Position numbers and translations under genes: made by a program. The notes under the pieces were generated by a model, which was given only the letters and a program-made list of their open reading frames with translations, did not search any database and had not been told where the DNA came from. Of a stretch of DNA of 64,000 nucleotides, positions 32,754-41,318 are shown piece by piece. Where the stretch lies: contig JAHBTD010000002.1 in the NCBI GenBank assembly GCA_019638775.1, positions 186,001-250,000 of the forward strand, given 5' to 3'. Numbering within the stretch: position 1 is the stretch's first letter; each line of letters opens with the position of its first letter. The DNA is from Fimbriimonadaceae bacterium (GTDB lineage: Bacteria; Armatimonadota; Fimbriimonadia; Fimbriimonadales; Fimbriimonadaceae).

Positions 32754-33596
32754 ATGCCCGAACTTCCCGAAGTCGAAACTGTCTGTCGCGTAATGCGTCG
32801 CGTTCTCGAAGGCAAACGCATTAAATCGGTCGAAGTTGCCGACGATCATTTGGTTTTGTCAAAGGCTCCGAAAGAGGCTTACGAAAAGGCGCTCTTGGGC
32901 CGCACCGTCACCGGAATCGGCAGGAAAGGGAAGTATTGGTGGATTGAACTTGATGAGCCGCCCGTGGTGTTTGGGCACCTGGGCATGGCGGGTTGGATTC
33001 GAGAGATTGGAGCCCATTCGATTCGTCTGCGCGAGCACGGGAATGCCCCCTTTGAAGACGCCGACGGCAGGCCGCGCTTTCTAAAGCTCCTCCTCGAAGC
33101 CGAAGATGGCGGCAAAGTCGTGCTCACCGACGGTCGAAGGTTGGCGAGGCTTTGGCTGGGCGAATCGGCAGAGAAGGACAAGCGAGTCAAGCAGCTTGGC
33201 CCCGACATGTTCAACGAACCGTACACGGTGAATGCGCTAAGCGCAGTTCTGCGAAAGCGAAATGCCCCCATTAAGGCGCTCCTGCTTGACCAAAAGCTTT
33301 TCACCGGAGTCGGGAACTGGATCGCCGACGAAGTCCTCTATCACGCGCGGATCTCACCAAAACGGCTGGGCTCCGAACTTGACACCAAAGAAGTCAAAGC
33401 CCTGATTGACGCGATTGCAATGGTGCTGAAGTTGGCAGTGGAAGTCGGTGCGGATAGCGAGAAGTATCCCGAAGACTGGCTGTTTAGCCATCGTTGGGGC
33501 GGAGCAAAGGGCGCCGAGACCATCCAAGGACAGGCGATTGTCAGGGAGCCGGTCGGAGGAAGAACCACGGCCTGGGTTCCGACCCGGCAACGATAG
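32754..33596 (+). CDS. mutM: Fpg/MutM DNA glycosylase lacking the zinc finger
   Basis: A 280-residue formamidopyrimidine/8-oxoguanine glycosylase. The catalytic N terminus PELPEVETVCR (Pro1, Glu2 after Met removal), the loop GHLGMAGW and the helix-two-turn-helix LLDQKLFTGVGNWIADEVLY are intact. The C-terminal four-Cys zinc finger is absent: the corresponding end reads GGRTTAWVPTRQR, keeping the substrate-phosphate Arg but no cysteines, so this is a zincless-finger form as known from NEIL1 and plant Fpg. Length is close to normal, so this is not a truncation. Confidence 0.92.
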   Translation: MPELPEVETVCRVMRRVLEGKRIKSVEVADDHLVLSKAPKEAYEKALLGRTVTGIGRKGKYWWIELDEPPVVFGHLGMAGWIREIGAHSIRLREHGNAPFEDADGRPRFLKLLLEAEDGGKVVLTDGRRLARLWLGESAEKDKRVKQLGPDMFNEPYTVNALSAVLRKRNAPIKALLLDQKLFTGVGNWIADEVLYHARISPKRLGSELDTKEVKALIDAIAMVLKLAVEVGADSEKYPEDWLFSHRWGGAKGAETIQGQAIVREPVGGRTTAWVPTRQR

Positions 33597-33630
33597 CGTG
33601 GGTTGTCCGATAGTTCAGATGAGGACTTAT

Positions 33631-33734
33631 ACGCCCCCACGCCCGAACACCCGAACGCCCGAACGCCCCAACACCCGAACGCCCGAATGCCCGAACACCC
33701 GAACACCCGAACACCCGAACGCCCCAACACCTAA
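33631..33734. repeat. 8-bp tandem repeat, 13 units
   Basis: Thirteen octamers of type ACRCCCGA in register. The last unit contains the stop codon of the following minus-strand oxidoreductase gene. Confidence 0.85.
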
Positions 33735-34714
33735 CCCACCTTCACCCAAGTTTGCTCGCTTGCCGCACGATAAATCGCTTCGGTCACCTTGCAGCTGTAA
33801 GCGGCGTGGCGAATATCCACAAGCTCGGCGGGCTTGCCCTCACACCAGTCTAGGAATGCGTTAAACCCTGCCGGGGCCGGGTCGCCAAAATCCGCTTCGG
33901 CGGTTTGTCCGTCCGACTTCTCCGGGATCGTAAGATACAGTTCGTTTCGATAAAGCGTTGCGTGTCCACCGGTGCCCGAAACTTCCAGCCGGTTTGGACT
34001 GCTGTGATCATCCCACGAGGCCATTAAAGTCGCGATCACTCCGCTCTTGAAGTGCAGGATCGCCTCTCCCACTTCGTCACAATCGGGGTAGCGCGCTGTC
34101 CCGTTGGCAATGCACCCAGTCACCCTATCGACCTCACCAAATAGCCAAAGCAGCAGGTCAAGTGCGTGCGTACCCAGGTCGCCAAAGCCGCCAATTCCAG
34201 CCTGACTCACATCAGCCATCCAGCGCCACTCGCCATCGAACCAGCCGCCCAGCGCTCCGTTGTGGCTGACGCAGGCCCGTGCCCTTGTGATTGTGCCGAG
34301 AGAGCCGTCGTCGATGAGCTGCTTGATACGCCGAACTCTGGCCTCTCCGCGCATCATATAGCCGGTTTGAAAGGTAACGCTCGCTTGGGTCACTGCATCG
34401 GCGATGATGCTCGCATCCCGAGCGCCGAGCCCGATCGGTTTCTCGATAAAGACGTGCTTCCCAGCCTCCACCGCTGGCAAGACGATCTCTTCGTGCCGAT
34501 TCGTCTCGCTGCAGATGACAACCGCTTCAACCGCTGCGTCACCAAGGATTTCATCCATCGTCCGAACCGGACAGCCGAGCTTATCGGCATTCTTTTGCGC
34601 TCGCGCCGCATCATGATCCCAAACTCCCCGAACGGGAAATCCGCGTTTGACCGTGCTATCGACGAATGCAGGAGTGTGAATATGGGCGCAACCCAAAAAC
34701 GCTAAAGGACGCAT
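33731..34714 (-). CDS. Gfo/Idh/MocA family oxidoreductase
   Basis: A 327-residue NAD(P)-dependent sugar or cyclitol oxidoreductase. The N-terminal Rossmann part starts LAFLGCAHIHTPAFVDST (the usual GxGxxG is altered to GCAHIH), followed by ICSETNRHEEIVLPAVEAGK and the conserved EKPIGLGARDA containing the catalytic Lys. The C-terminal half has GIGGFGDLGTHALDLLLWLFG with the His of the family. Substrate unknown. Start ATG has a -10 box 6 bp upstream. Confidence 0.88.
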   Translation of the reverse strand: MRPLAFLGCAHIHTPAFVDSTVKRGFPVRGVWDHDAARAQKNADKLGCPVRTMDEILGDAAVEAVVICSETNRHEEIVLPAVEAGKHVFIEKPIGLGARDASIIADAVTQASVTFQTGYMMRGEARVRRIKQLIDDGSLGTITRARACVSHNGALGGWFDGEWRWMADVSQAGIGGFGDLGTHALDLLLWLFGEVDRVTGCIANGTARYPDCDEVGEAILHFKSGVIATLMASWDDHSSPNRLEVSGTGGHATLYRNELYLTIPEKSDGQTAEADFGDPAPAGFNAFLDWCEGKPAELVDIRHAAYSCKVTEAIYRAASEQTWVKVG

Positions 34715-34720
34715 GCGCCA

Positions 34721-34726
34721 AGTTTA
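34721..34726 (-). promoter_or_regulatory. -10-like TAAACT for the Gfo/Idh gene
   Basis: Ends 6 bp before the ATG at 34714. Confidence 0.45.
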
Positions 34727-34759
34727 GCCATACCAAGATAGCCAAAAACAGCGGCAAGC

Positions 34760-35296
34760 TTATTTTTTAGTGTCGACAGGTGGGGGGATTGCAATCTTTG
34801 TCGTCTGGATGGTGACGATACTGATCTCAGATCCGCCTTCGTGATCCTTAACGCTGATCGTGCCGCTGATCCCTTCGCTGATCTTGAAAAGAAGGGTGGA
34901 TTCCCCAACCGCCTCAGCGCTTGGAACGTGCTCCTTGTACCACTCGATCACCGACTTCGGCTTTGCGATGGCGGTGCGCTTCGAGTGATACATGCGCACA
35001 TCGGCAGACCCCGTGACCAGCCCTTGCTTCTCCACTGCCTTGGAACCAGGGTAGAAAGGAACGCCAAGCTGCAGCTCAGTAGGGCCAGCGTTGCTCACGG
35101 TCGTCGTGCCCTCTTCCGACCGCAATGTCAGAGTAGGGTCTTCTTGTCCCGCTGCCTCAGCCGCTGCTTGAGCTTCGGCAGCAGACATCGTGATTTTGTT
35201 GTCCCCCGGCTTGATCGTCTGCTTGTTGTCCTCGCAGCCAACAACAAAGAGCAAGCCCGCCAAGACGGCTATTGAGCAAAGTGATCGCCAGATCAT
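34760..35296 (-). CDS. Lipoprotein, hypothetical
   Basis: A 178-residue lipoprotein: signal MIWRSLCSIAVLAGLLFVVGC with lipobox VVGC (about 18-21). An Ala/Glu-rich linker is followed by a small domain containing LGVPFYPGSKAV, VIEWYKEHVPSAEA and an end rich in Pro and Lys; this pattern (YPGAK...V..fY...L) is common in exported proteins of unknown function. ATG at 35296 rather than the longer frame to 35401 is chosen from the lipobox and the CATAAT 7 bp upstream. Confidence 0.75.
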   Translation of the reverse strand: MIWRSLCSIAVLAGLLFVVGCEDNKQTIKPGDNKITMSAAEAQAAAEAAGQEDPTLTLRSEEGTTTVSNAGPTELQLGVPFYPGSKAVEKQGLVTGSADVRMYHSKRTAIAKPKSVIEWYKEHVPSAEAVGESTLLFKISEGISGTISVKDHEGGSEISIVTIQTTKIAIPPPVDTKK

Positions 35297-35303
35297 AGTT
35301 TTT

Positions 35304-35309
35304 ATTATG
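35304..35309 (-). promoter_or_regulatory. -10-like CATAAT for lipoprotein gene
   Basis: Ends 7 bp before the ATG at 35296. Confidence 0.45.
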
Positions 35310-35343
35310 TGACCAAGGCACAGATTGTTACATCTTTGCAATC

Positions 35344-37647
35344 TCATCGATCCCAAGTTTCCTGCACCAGTGGCTCGCGCGAAAGTGGCAGGGAGTTCCA
35401 ATTCGGCGGTTCAACTCCCAAAAGGTGCTTCACGAAGAAGTCCCTGCGCTTGCGCTCGCCGTAGAACCCGCCATCGGTGTGGTCCATCCCCGGCAAGATC
35501 ACAAATTCAAACTCCTTCCTCTCTTTAATAAGCGCGTCGCAGAGCCGAATCGTAGACTCCGGCGGAACGTTGGTATCCAACTCGCCCACGAGCAGCAGCA
35601 GTCGCCCTTGGAGCTTCCCGGCGTTCGTGATGTTCGACTGCTCGTCGTAGTGCGGCCCAACGGGGTAGCCCATCCACTGCTCGTTCCACCACATCTTGTC
35701 GATGCGGTTGTCGTGGCAGCCGCACGAAGAGACGGCGACCTTGTAGAAGTCGGGATGGAACAGCAGCGCTCCGGTCGAGTTCTGGCCTCCGGCGGAGGTG
35801 CCGTAGATGCCGACGCGACCGATGTCGGCCTGCGGATACTTCTTCGCCATCGCCTGCATCCACAGGATGCGGTCGGGGAATCCGGCGTCGGCGATGTTCT
35901 TCCAGCAGACGTCGTGGAACTTCTTGCCGCGGTTGCGCGTGCCCATGCCGTCGATCTGCACGACGATGAAGCCAAGCTCGGCAAGGCTCTGCATGCGCAG
36001 GATCGGGAAGAACCGCTTGGGGACGTGGGAATCGTGCGGTCCGGCATAGATGTTCTCGATGACTGGATAGCTTCGGCTGGGGTCGAAGTTGCTGGGGCGA
36101 ACGATGATGCCCCAGATGTCGGTCTGACCGTCGCGGGCCTTCGCCATGAAGACTTCGGGGAGCTTGACCCCTCGGCTGAGCAGCTCGGAGATGTCGGTCT
36201 TCTCCAGTTCGCACACGAGCTTTCCGTCGGACGCTCGTCGAAGCTCATGCACGGGAGCCATGTCGATCCGCGAATACGTATCGACGTAGAACTTGCGGTC
36301 GGGCGACCATTGGATGGTGTGGGTGCCGGGTCCGGGCGTTAGCTCGGTCAGGCCCTTGCCGTCGAAGCCGACGCGGTAGCAGCGGATGAGATAGGGGTCT
36401 TTGGCGGACAGGGGTACGCTTGCGCCCACATTCCCGAAGTCCCGCGCGTTCGCGGTGAAGCAAAGCTCGCGCTTGTCTTCGTCGATCCATTCGATGCTGC
36501 GCACGACCCAAGGTCCGCTGGTGATCTGATTCTTGGCCGTTCCCGTGCGGCCGTCGATGAGATAGAGGTGCCCCCAGCCGTCGCGCTCGGACCGCCAAAT
36601 GAACTCATCCGTCTTGGATAGCAGCCGCATGATGATGCTGGTCGTATCCACAAAGGTGGGAGATCGCTCATCAACCAGAGTCGTTACCTTGCCGGTGCCT
36701 ACGTCAACCTTGTCGACACGATATGCCTGATAGCCGCGTATCGAGTAGTCCACGATAAACGAACTGCCGTTGTTCCGCCAGTCGATCCCCGGAGCCCCGG
36801 CCCAAGGTTGCCCACCACCCACGATTGGATCGATACCTACCTTCCTTTCTGACTTTGAGGCAGGGTCAAAGACGTATAGCTCGAAGGTGTCGAGCTTGTC
36901 CCCTGGCTGGTCGTAGTTGCGCGTCCGGACCTGACCGCGCGTCGTATTAGTCGCCGAAGATTGCAGGATCGATACCTGCTTGCGGTCGCCAGGAATGAGT
37001 CGAAATCCTACGAGACGCTTGGAATCGGGGGCCCAGCGAACCTGCGTGAACGAGCCGTCTGCTCCCAAGGTGAAAGGAGTTCCATCGCGTGGCTCAACCT
37101 CGACCTTTCCATCCACGATCCTCGCCGTCCACTTTCCGTCAGGCGAAGAGTTGCGATTACCCTGCCCACGATTCGGATTCTGTCGCGACTCGGCTTCGTA
37201 CTCAGAGACAACATAAGTACCAAGATTGCACCGATAGTGTTTGCTCTGGATATCGAACTCGACTTGCCCGAGGTCGCTGGCAAGTCGAATCGTCTGAAAT
37301 GGCAGCTTCGTCGGTTCGACTGCTCTTCCAAGTGTCTTGCTCAGTGCTTCAGCCAACCGCTTATGATCGAATGCCGGTTTCTTCGCCGCCTTTGCCGCTT
37401 CGACCAAGATGAACTCTTGCGAATTACCCTTCAACTCCTTGCGGTACCAGAAGAGCTCGTTATTGATCCAAGTGGCGTTCAGCGAGAGATTGAAGGTGGC
37501 ATCTCTGGCTCGTCCACCCCACTGGTCCGCTCGTCGATAAGCTTCGAGCAGTTGTTCGGAAGAAGGCTTGTACGGTGTTTGCGCGCTGAGGAGGGGTTGG
37601 AGCGCAAAGACGACAAGCAGAGGGAGGAACAAGCGTCGCGGTGCCAT
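35344..37647 (-). CDS. S9 family peptidase (dipeptidyl peptidase IV type)
   Basis: A 767-residue secreted serine peptidase: signal peptide (RRLFLPLLVVFALQPLLSAQ), an eight-bladed beta-propeller (about 130-500) and a C-terminal alpha/beta hydrolase (about 520-765). The triad is Ser in VGIYGTSAGGQNST, Asp in LLVGELDTNVPPEST and His in PGMDHTDGGFYGE. DPP IV-type enzymes remove N-terminal dipeptides, often after Pro; here the location is probably periplasmic. The oxyanion motif YPVIENIYAGPH is present. Start ATG has TAAACT 6 bp upstream. Base composition becomes very GC-rich in the hydrolase part. Confidence 0.92.
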   Translation of the reverse strand: MAPRRLFLPLLVVFALQPLLSAQTPYKPSSEQLLEAYRRADQWGGRARDATFNLSLNATWINNELFWYRKELKGNSQEFILVEAAKAAKKPAFDHKRLAEALSKTLGRAVEPTKLPFQTIRLASDLGQVEFDIQSKHYRCNLGTYVVSEYEAESRQNPNRGQGNRNSSPDGKWTARIVDGKVEVEPRDGTPFTLGADGSFTQVRWAPDSKRLVGFRLIPGDRKQVSILQSSATNTTRGQVRTRNYDQPGDKLDTFELYVFDPASKSERKVGIDPIVGGGQPWAGAPGIDWRNNGSSFIVDYSIRGYQAYRVDKVDVGTGKVTTLVDERSPTFVDTTSIIMRLLSKTDEFIWRSERDGWGHLYLIDGRTGTAKNQITSGPWVVRSIEWIDEDKRELCFTANARDFGNVGASVPLSAKDPYLIRCYRVGFDGKGLTELTPGPGTHTIQWSPDRKFYVDTYSRIDMAPVHELRRASDGKLVCELEKTDISELLSRGVKLPEVFMAKARDGQTDIWGIIVRPSNFDPSRSYPVIENIYAGPHDSHVPKRFFPILRMQSLAELGFIVVQIDGMGTRNRGKKFHDVCWKNIADAGFPDRILWMQAMAKKYPQADIGRVGIYGTSAGGQNSTGALLFHPDFYKVAVSSCGCHDNRIDKMWWNEQWMGYPVGPHYDEQSNITNAGKLQGRLLLLVGELDTNVPPESTIRLCDALIKERKEFEFVILPGMDHTDGGFYGERKRRDFFVKHLLGVEPPNWNSLPLSREPLVQETWDR

Positions 37648-37653
37648 GCGCCG

Positions 37654-37659
37654 AGTTTA
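37654..37659 (-). promoter_or_regulatory. -10-like TAAACT for the S9 peptidase gene
   Basis: Ends 6 bp before the ATG at 37647. Confidence 0.45.
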
Positions 37660-37730
37660 CACGCGCTTGGGGCGAAAGGGAACAGGTTAACTGGAAGAGG
37701 CTTCGATCCTTCAAAGCCTCTTCAGGCGGC

Positions 37731-38591
37731 TTACTTTTTCGAGCGCTTCCGCCGACGCACGGCAAGAGCACCAATTCCAAACGCCACCGCTGCCACCGTC
37801 CCCGGCTCCGGTACGCCAGTAGTCGTGCGAATGAAGTCGGAATAATGCGAAAGCCGAATTCCCACACCAATCGTGCCGAACTGCGTTCCGCCGCCACTGC
37901 CTCCAAACCTTCCGACATGCAGCGCAAAAACGTTGCCGTTCTCGAAGATTCCACCGCCCGAATCTCCCGAAAGTCCAAGCGCGTCGCCACCGCTTACCGG
38001 ACCGCCGTCGTTAAAAAAATCCACGCCGTCGCCGTCAAAGTCGTAACGGTAAACCTGCGTCCATCGGTTGAATCCGCTGTTCTGTCCAACGTTAAAGGTG
38101 TTGCTGACCACGTTCTGGCCACGCCTTCGCGTACCGTAGGAGCCTCCAGTCGTTGTCCAGGTGCCCGCGTTGTAGGTGCCAGTGATTCCGAATCCGACGA
38201 TATCGAACTGCGTCTGATTCGCGACCGTGTTAAGGTTCATTCCGTACCACCCAGGAAGATTGGTAGTCGTACGAATGAGCGCCACGTCGTCCGTTGCGTG
38301 CGGAATGATCTGATCGATAGCGTAGTTGGTGCCCGAACTAAGGCTTCCCAACCTGAAGTTGGTGGTGCCGGTGCCCGTGATCGTCCCGCTTCCACTTCGA
38401 ACCACGTGTCCGGCAGTAAGAACCCATCGGCTCGAGATTGGCACACCGCTCCCCGAACCTCCGCTGGTCAGCACCATTCCGACGTTATCCCAAGGGGCTG
38501 CTGCACTGAGCAAATTACCCATGACCGCTTGGCTGCTGGCTGCCACAGCGATCATGGCAAAAACGAATAAATTGCGTTTGATAGCCTTCAC
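37731..38591 (-). CDS. Trypsin-like serine protease with PEP-CTERM sorting signal
   Basis: A 286-residue secreted S1 protease: signal peptide (LFVFAMIAVAASSQAVMG), triad His62 in VLTAGHVVRS, Asp102 in ATDDVALIRT and Ser211 in GLSGDSGGGIFE. The C terminus is a PEP-CTERM tail: VPEPGTVAAVAFGIGALAV followed by RRRKRSKK (about 259-286), the target of exosortase, which usually processes such proteins during export in biofilm formers. Exosortase is not in view. GTG at 38591 follows GATGAGGAT, a weak ribosome-binding site. Confidence 0.92.
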   Translation of the reverse strand: MKAIKRNLFVFAMIAVAASSQAVMGNLLSAAAPWDNVGMVLTSGGSGSGVPISSRWVLTAGHVVRSGSGTITGTGTTNFRLGSLSSGTNYAIDQIIPHATDDVALIRTTTNLPGWYGMNLNTVANQTQFDIVGFGITGTYNAGTWTTTGGSYGTRRRGQNVVSNTFNVGQNSGFNRWTQVYRYDFDGDGVDFFNDGGPVSGGDALGLSGDSGGGIFENGNVFALHVGRFGGSGGGTQFGTIGVGIRLSHYSDFIRTTTGVPEPGTVAAVAFGIGALAVRRRKRSKK

Positions 38592-38745
38592 ATCCTCATC
38601 TGATTTGCGCCCACAGGCCGCCCGGGCGTCCCCACCATTCTACAAAGAAGTCAACTTTTAACCAACCGCGCCGCGCCGGAAGCATCCGCCTTCTGGTAGT
38701 TTTACCGGGGTAGAACAATGAGTCACATGTGGAGAAAGACGCTGT

Positions 38746-38751
38746 TACAAT
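38746..38751 (+). promoter_or_regulatory. -10-like TACAAT for the selenoprotein candidate
   Basis: Ends 6 bp before the ATG at 38758. Confidence 0.5.
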
Positions 38752-38757
38752 AGGAGC

Positions 38758-39858
38758 ATGCTCGCGTCGCTTGCCATTGCTGCCTTTGTGCTCGCCGGTC
38801 CAACTCTCGATGAGCGAATTGCCGAAATCCTCCCAACAAAGCAGGAGGAGAAATGGCTGAGCATCCCTTGGCGAACGAACCTGTACGAAGCTCGCAAAGT
38901 TGCCCAAAGCGAAGGCAAGCCGATCTTCATGTGGATCATGAACGGGCACCCTTTCGGCTGTACGTGAAACAACGGCCTGTGGGACCGTAGGTTCCTCTTC
39001 GCCGACGATTTGATCATCGACCAGCTCAAGAATTTTATTCCCGTCGTGGGCAACACGCACGATTGGCAAACACGCAATCACGACGTTGGGAAATGGTTCA
39101 TGTCCACAGTCGCCAAGGTGAATCCGCGAGCGAATCAGGGACAGACCACCCAAGGTTTCTACGTTATCGGAGCCGATGGATCCGCCTATGTTTACAACAA
39201 CAACCGCAGCGTCGAGCGTGTGCAAGACTTTCTGCAAAGAGGTTTAAAGGCGTTCAAAGCCAGCCCACCGGCAAAAGCAGATATCCCAGATGCGCCAGAT
39301 ATGCAAAGAAAGGCTCCAGCCGGGACAACGATTTTGCGCATCTATTCACGGATAAAACCGGTTCCGATGGGCGCAGACACTGCTAACGAGAACGTCCAAA
39401 GAGACCATTTCTGGCTCTTGCCGCAGGAAGTAGCCGCCTTGTCCACCTCCAACTCAGTGCCCGAGTCGTTGAGTGCGAGATTATGTCGGTTTGTCTTCGT
39501 CGACGCGATCCGTGGTGAGCCGGATTTCTGGTCGGCTGGAGAGATTAAGTCAAAAGAGTTTTCCATAACGAAACTGTCTTCCGGCGAGCTGAAAATCGTC
39601 GGCAAGTTTGCGATGGCTACTGGGAACCAGGCCAGAGGACTTGAGGGAAGTCTCGAAGCGATTGTGCGGGTAAATGGAGAGCGCGTCACCGCGTTCAAAG
39701 GGTTCGTCAATGCCACGGCATGGGGCAAGGGAACATACACCCCCAATCCTCCGAACGGAAAGTTTCCAATAAAGTTCGCGATTGTGATAGCCCCTAACAC
39801 GCCGGATACGGTTTCCCCGCAAGCCGCCTTCTATGGCCCAGAGTACTTGAAGGGTTAA
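38758..39858 (+). CDS. Thioredoxin-like protein, probable selenoprotein (in-frame TGA)
   Basis: Two open segments in the same frame, 38758-38964 and 38968-39858, are separated only by TGA at 38965-38967. Read through, they give one 366-residue secreted protein: signal MLASLAIAAFVLAGP, then a thioredoxin-like domain with EARKVAQSEGKPIFMWIMNG, the active-site region HPFGCT-(TGA)-NNGLWD with TGA at residue 70, IIDQLKNFIPVVGNTHDW and TTQGFYVIGADGSAYVYNN. A C-T-U redox motif at the place where thioredoxin-like proteins carry cysteines strongly suggests selenocysteine. GGGACC (38981-38986) pairs with GGTTCC (38990-38995) around a GTA loop, 13 bases after TGA, as expected for a bacterial SECIS. The C-terminal half is unrecognised. 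A nonsense mutation or sequencing error is the alternative. Confidence 0.75.
38968..38995 (+). promoter_or_regulatory. SECIS-like hairpin after the in-frame TGA
   Basis: A 6-bp stem (one G-U pair) with loop GTA at 38987-38989; loop starts with G and lies about 19 bases after TGA, within the usual bacterial range. Stem is short, so this is tentative. Confidence 0.45.
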
Positions 39859-39946
39859 GGCAGGCTGGCACTTGGTGCATATCAGTCCGATAGGACCTAT
39901 ACGTCTTCTTCGAGCGAGAGCTTAATGTCCCGCCTCCCAAATCCGC

Positions 39947-39952
39947 CATAAT
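39947..39952 (+). promoter_or_regulatory. -10-like CATAAT for leuB
   Basis: Ends 7 bp before the leuB ATG at 39960. Confidence 0.5.
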
Positions 39953-39959
39953 CCTCCTC

Positions 39960-41033
39960 ATGCCATTCAAGATTGCGGTCCTTGCCGGTGACGGCATCGG
40001 CCCTGAAGTCGTCAACGAAGCCGTCAAAGTTTTGAAAGCCGCCGGGGCTTCGCTTGAGTTTGAGCCCGCGCTTGTTGGGGGCGCTGCCTACGACGCCAAA
40101 GGCCACCCGCTGCCCCCCGAGACCCTCGACCTCTGCAAGAAGTCTGATGCCGTTCTGCTCGGCGCGGTCGGTGGACCCAAGTGGGACAAGGTCGAGCCGG
40201 TCAGCATGCGCCCTGAGGTCGGCGCGCTCCTGCCCCTCCGCTCCGAACTGAACCTTTACGCAAACGTCCGCCCCGCCAAGACGCTCCGACCGCTGCTTTC
40301 CGCAAGCCCGCTGAAGGGCGAGCGCGGTCTGGTGGATATGGTTGTGATGCGCGAACTGACCGGCGGAATCTACTTCGGCAGACCCCGCGAGCGTCGGGAC
40401 GATGGCAACACGGCGGTGGATACTTGTCTTTACTCCAGGCATGAAGTGGAGCGGATCGCTGTCATGGCTTTCGACATCGCCCGAACGCGAAGGCGCGAGG
40501 TCGTGAGCGTGGACAAGGCCAACGTGCTGGAAACCAGCCGCCTTTGGCGCGAGGTCGTCACCGAGCTCGGCGAGAAGAACAAGGACGTCAAGGTCACCCA
40601 CATGCTGGTCGATAACTGCGCGATGCAGCTCATCCGCGACCCCCAACAGTTCGACGTGATCCTCACCGAAAACATGTTCGGCGACATCCTCTCCGACGAA
40701 TCGTCGGTGATCACCGGCTCTCTCGGACTGCTCCCCAGCGCATCGCTTTCCGACATGAAGGGCGACGTCGTCTTCGGCATGTACGAGCCGATCCACGGCT
40801 CCGCGCCAGACATCGCCGGTCAGGGCAAGGCGAACCCGATCGCCACGATCCTGAGCACGGCGATGATGATGCAGTACAGCTTCAAAGACACGGCGACCGC
40901 AAAGCGGATTGAGGATGCAGTCGATGCCGTTCTCGAAGACGGCCTGCGCACCGCCGATATCTTCACCCCCGGCAACAAACTCGTCTCGACGAGCGAGATG
41001 GGCGATGCCATCGCCGCCAAAGTCGCAGGATAG
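39960..41033 (+). CDS. leuB: 3-isopropylmalate dehydrogenase
   Basis: A 357-residue LeuB, which oxidises and decarboxylates 3-isopropylmalate with NAD in leucine synthesis. Family motifs are [11 protein letters not shown] (about 7-17), [37 protein letters not shown] and the metal/substrate signature [19 protein letters not shown], then GLLPSASL and [18 protein letters not shown]. Length is standard for homodimeric LeuB. It stands alone; no leuA, leuC or leuD is adjacent. Confidence 0.97.
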   Translation: MPFKIAVLAGDGIGPEVVNEAVKVLKAAGASLEFEPALVGGAAYDAKGHPLPPETLDLCKKSDAVLLGAVGGPKWDKVEPVSMRPEVGALLPLRSELNLYANVRPAKTLRPLLSASPLKGERGLVDMVVMRELTGGIYFGRPRERRDDGNTAVDTCLYSRHEVERIAVMAFDIARTRRREVVSVDKANVLETSRLWREVVTELGEKNKDVKVTHMLVDNCAMQLIRDPQQFDVILTENMFGDILSDESSVITGSLGLLPSASLSDMKGDVVFGMYEPIHGSAPDIAGQGKANPIATILSTAMMMQYSFKDTATAKRIEDAVDAVLEDGLRTADIFTPGNKLVSTSEMGDAIAAKVAG

Positions 41034-41050
41034 GGCGGAACCATAGCTAG

Positions 41051-41098
41051 CCCCTCCTTCCATTTTCCGAAATGGAGGGAGGGGTTGGGGAGGGAGGT
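41051..41098. repeat. G-rich palindromic element, intergenic copy
   Basis: A 15-bp stem (41051-41065 with 41070-41084) followed by a G-rich tail. It is the same family as the two copies inside trmFO at 45006-45055 and 45685-45734. Confidence 0.8.
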
Positions 41099-41220
41099 CC
41101 CCATGCGTCCCATAGGCGTCTCGCCCGTGGCGACCATCCGGGAGGGAACCGCTCTGTCGGTTCCGTTACACCTTCGCTCGCGAACGCCCCTCCCCACACA
41201 TGCACGCAGGGAAGTAAGAT

Positions 41221-41290
41221 TTCTCACGAAGGCACAAAGAACCACAGAGGCACAAAGGATGGGCTTTGCGTCTTTGTGCCTTTGCGAGAA
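41221..41290. repeat. Inverted repeat element with AGGCACAAAG units
   Basis: TTCTCACGAAGGCACAAAG (41221-41239) is inverted with two mismatches at 41272-41290; AGGCACAAAG also recurs directly between. It resembles dispersed intergenic repeats seen in other bacterial genomes. Confidence 0.65.
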
Positions 41291-41318
41291 AAACGAAACC
41301 TAAACGGATCTTCCAGCC

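Noticed and set aside
35425-36342. Long antisense frame over the S9 peptidase gene
   Set aside because: Mirror of the GC-rich hydrolase codons; no start signal and no protein-like features.
38758-38967. Separate 69-residue gene ending at TGA
   Set aside because: The sequence after TGA continues the same thioredoxin-like domain in the same frame, so two separate genes are unlikely.
39897-41063. 388-codon antisense frame over leuB
   Set aside because: Complete overlap with a well-conserved enzyme gene; composition is His/Arg/Asp-rich as expected from a complementary frame.
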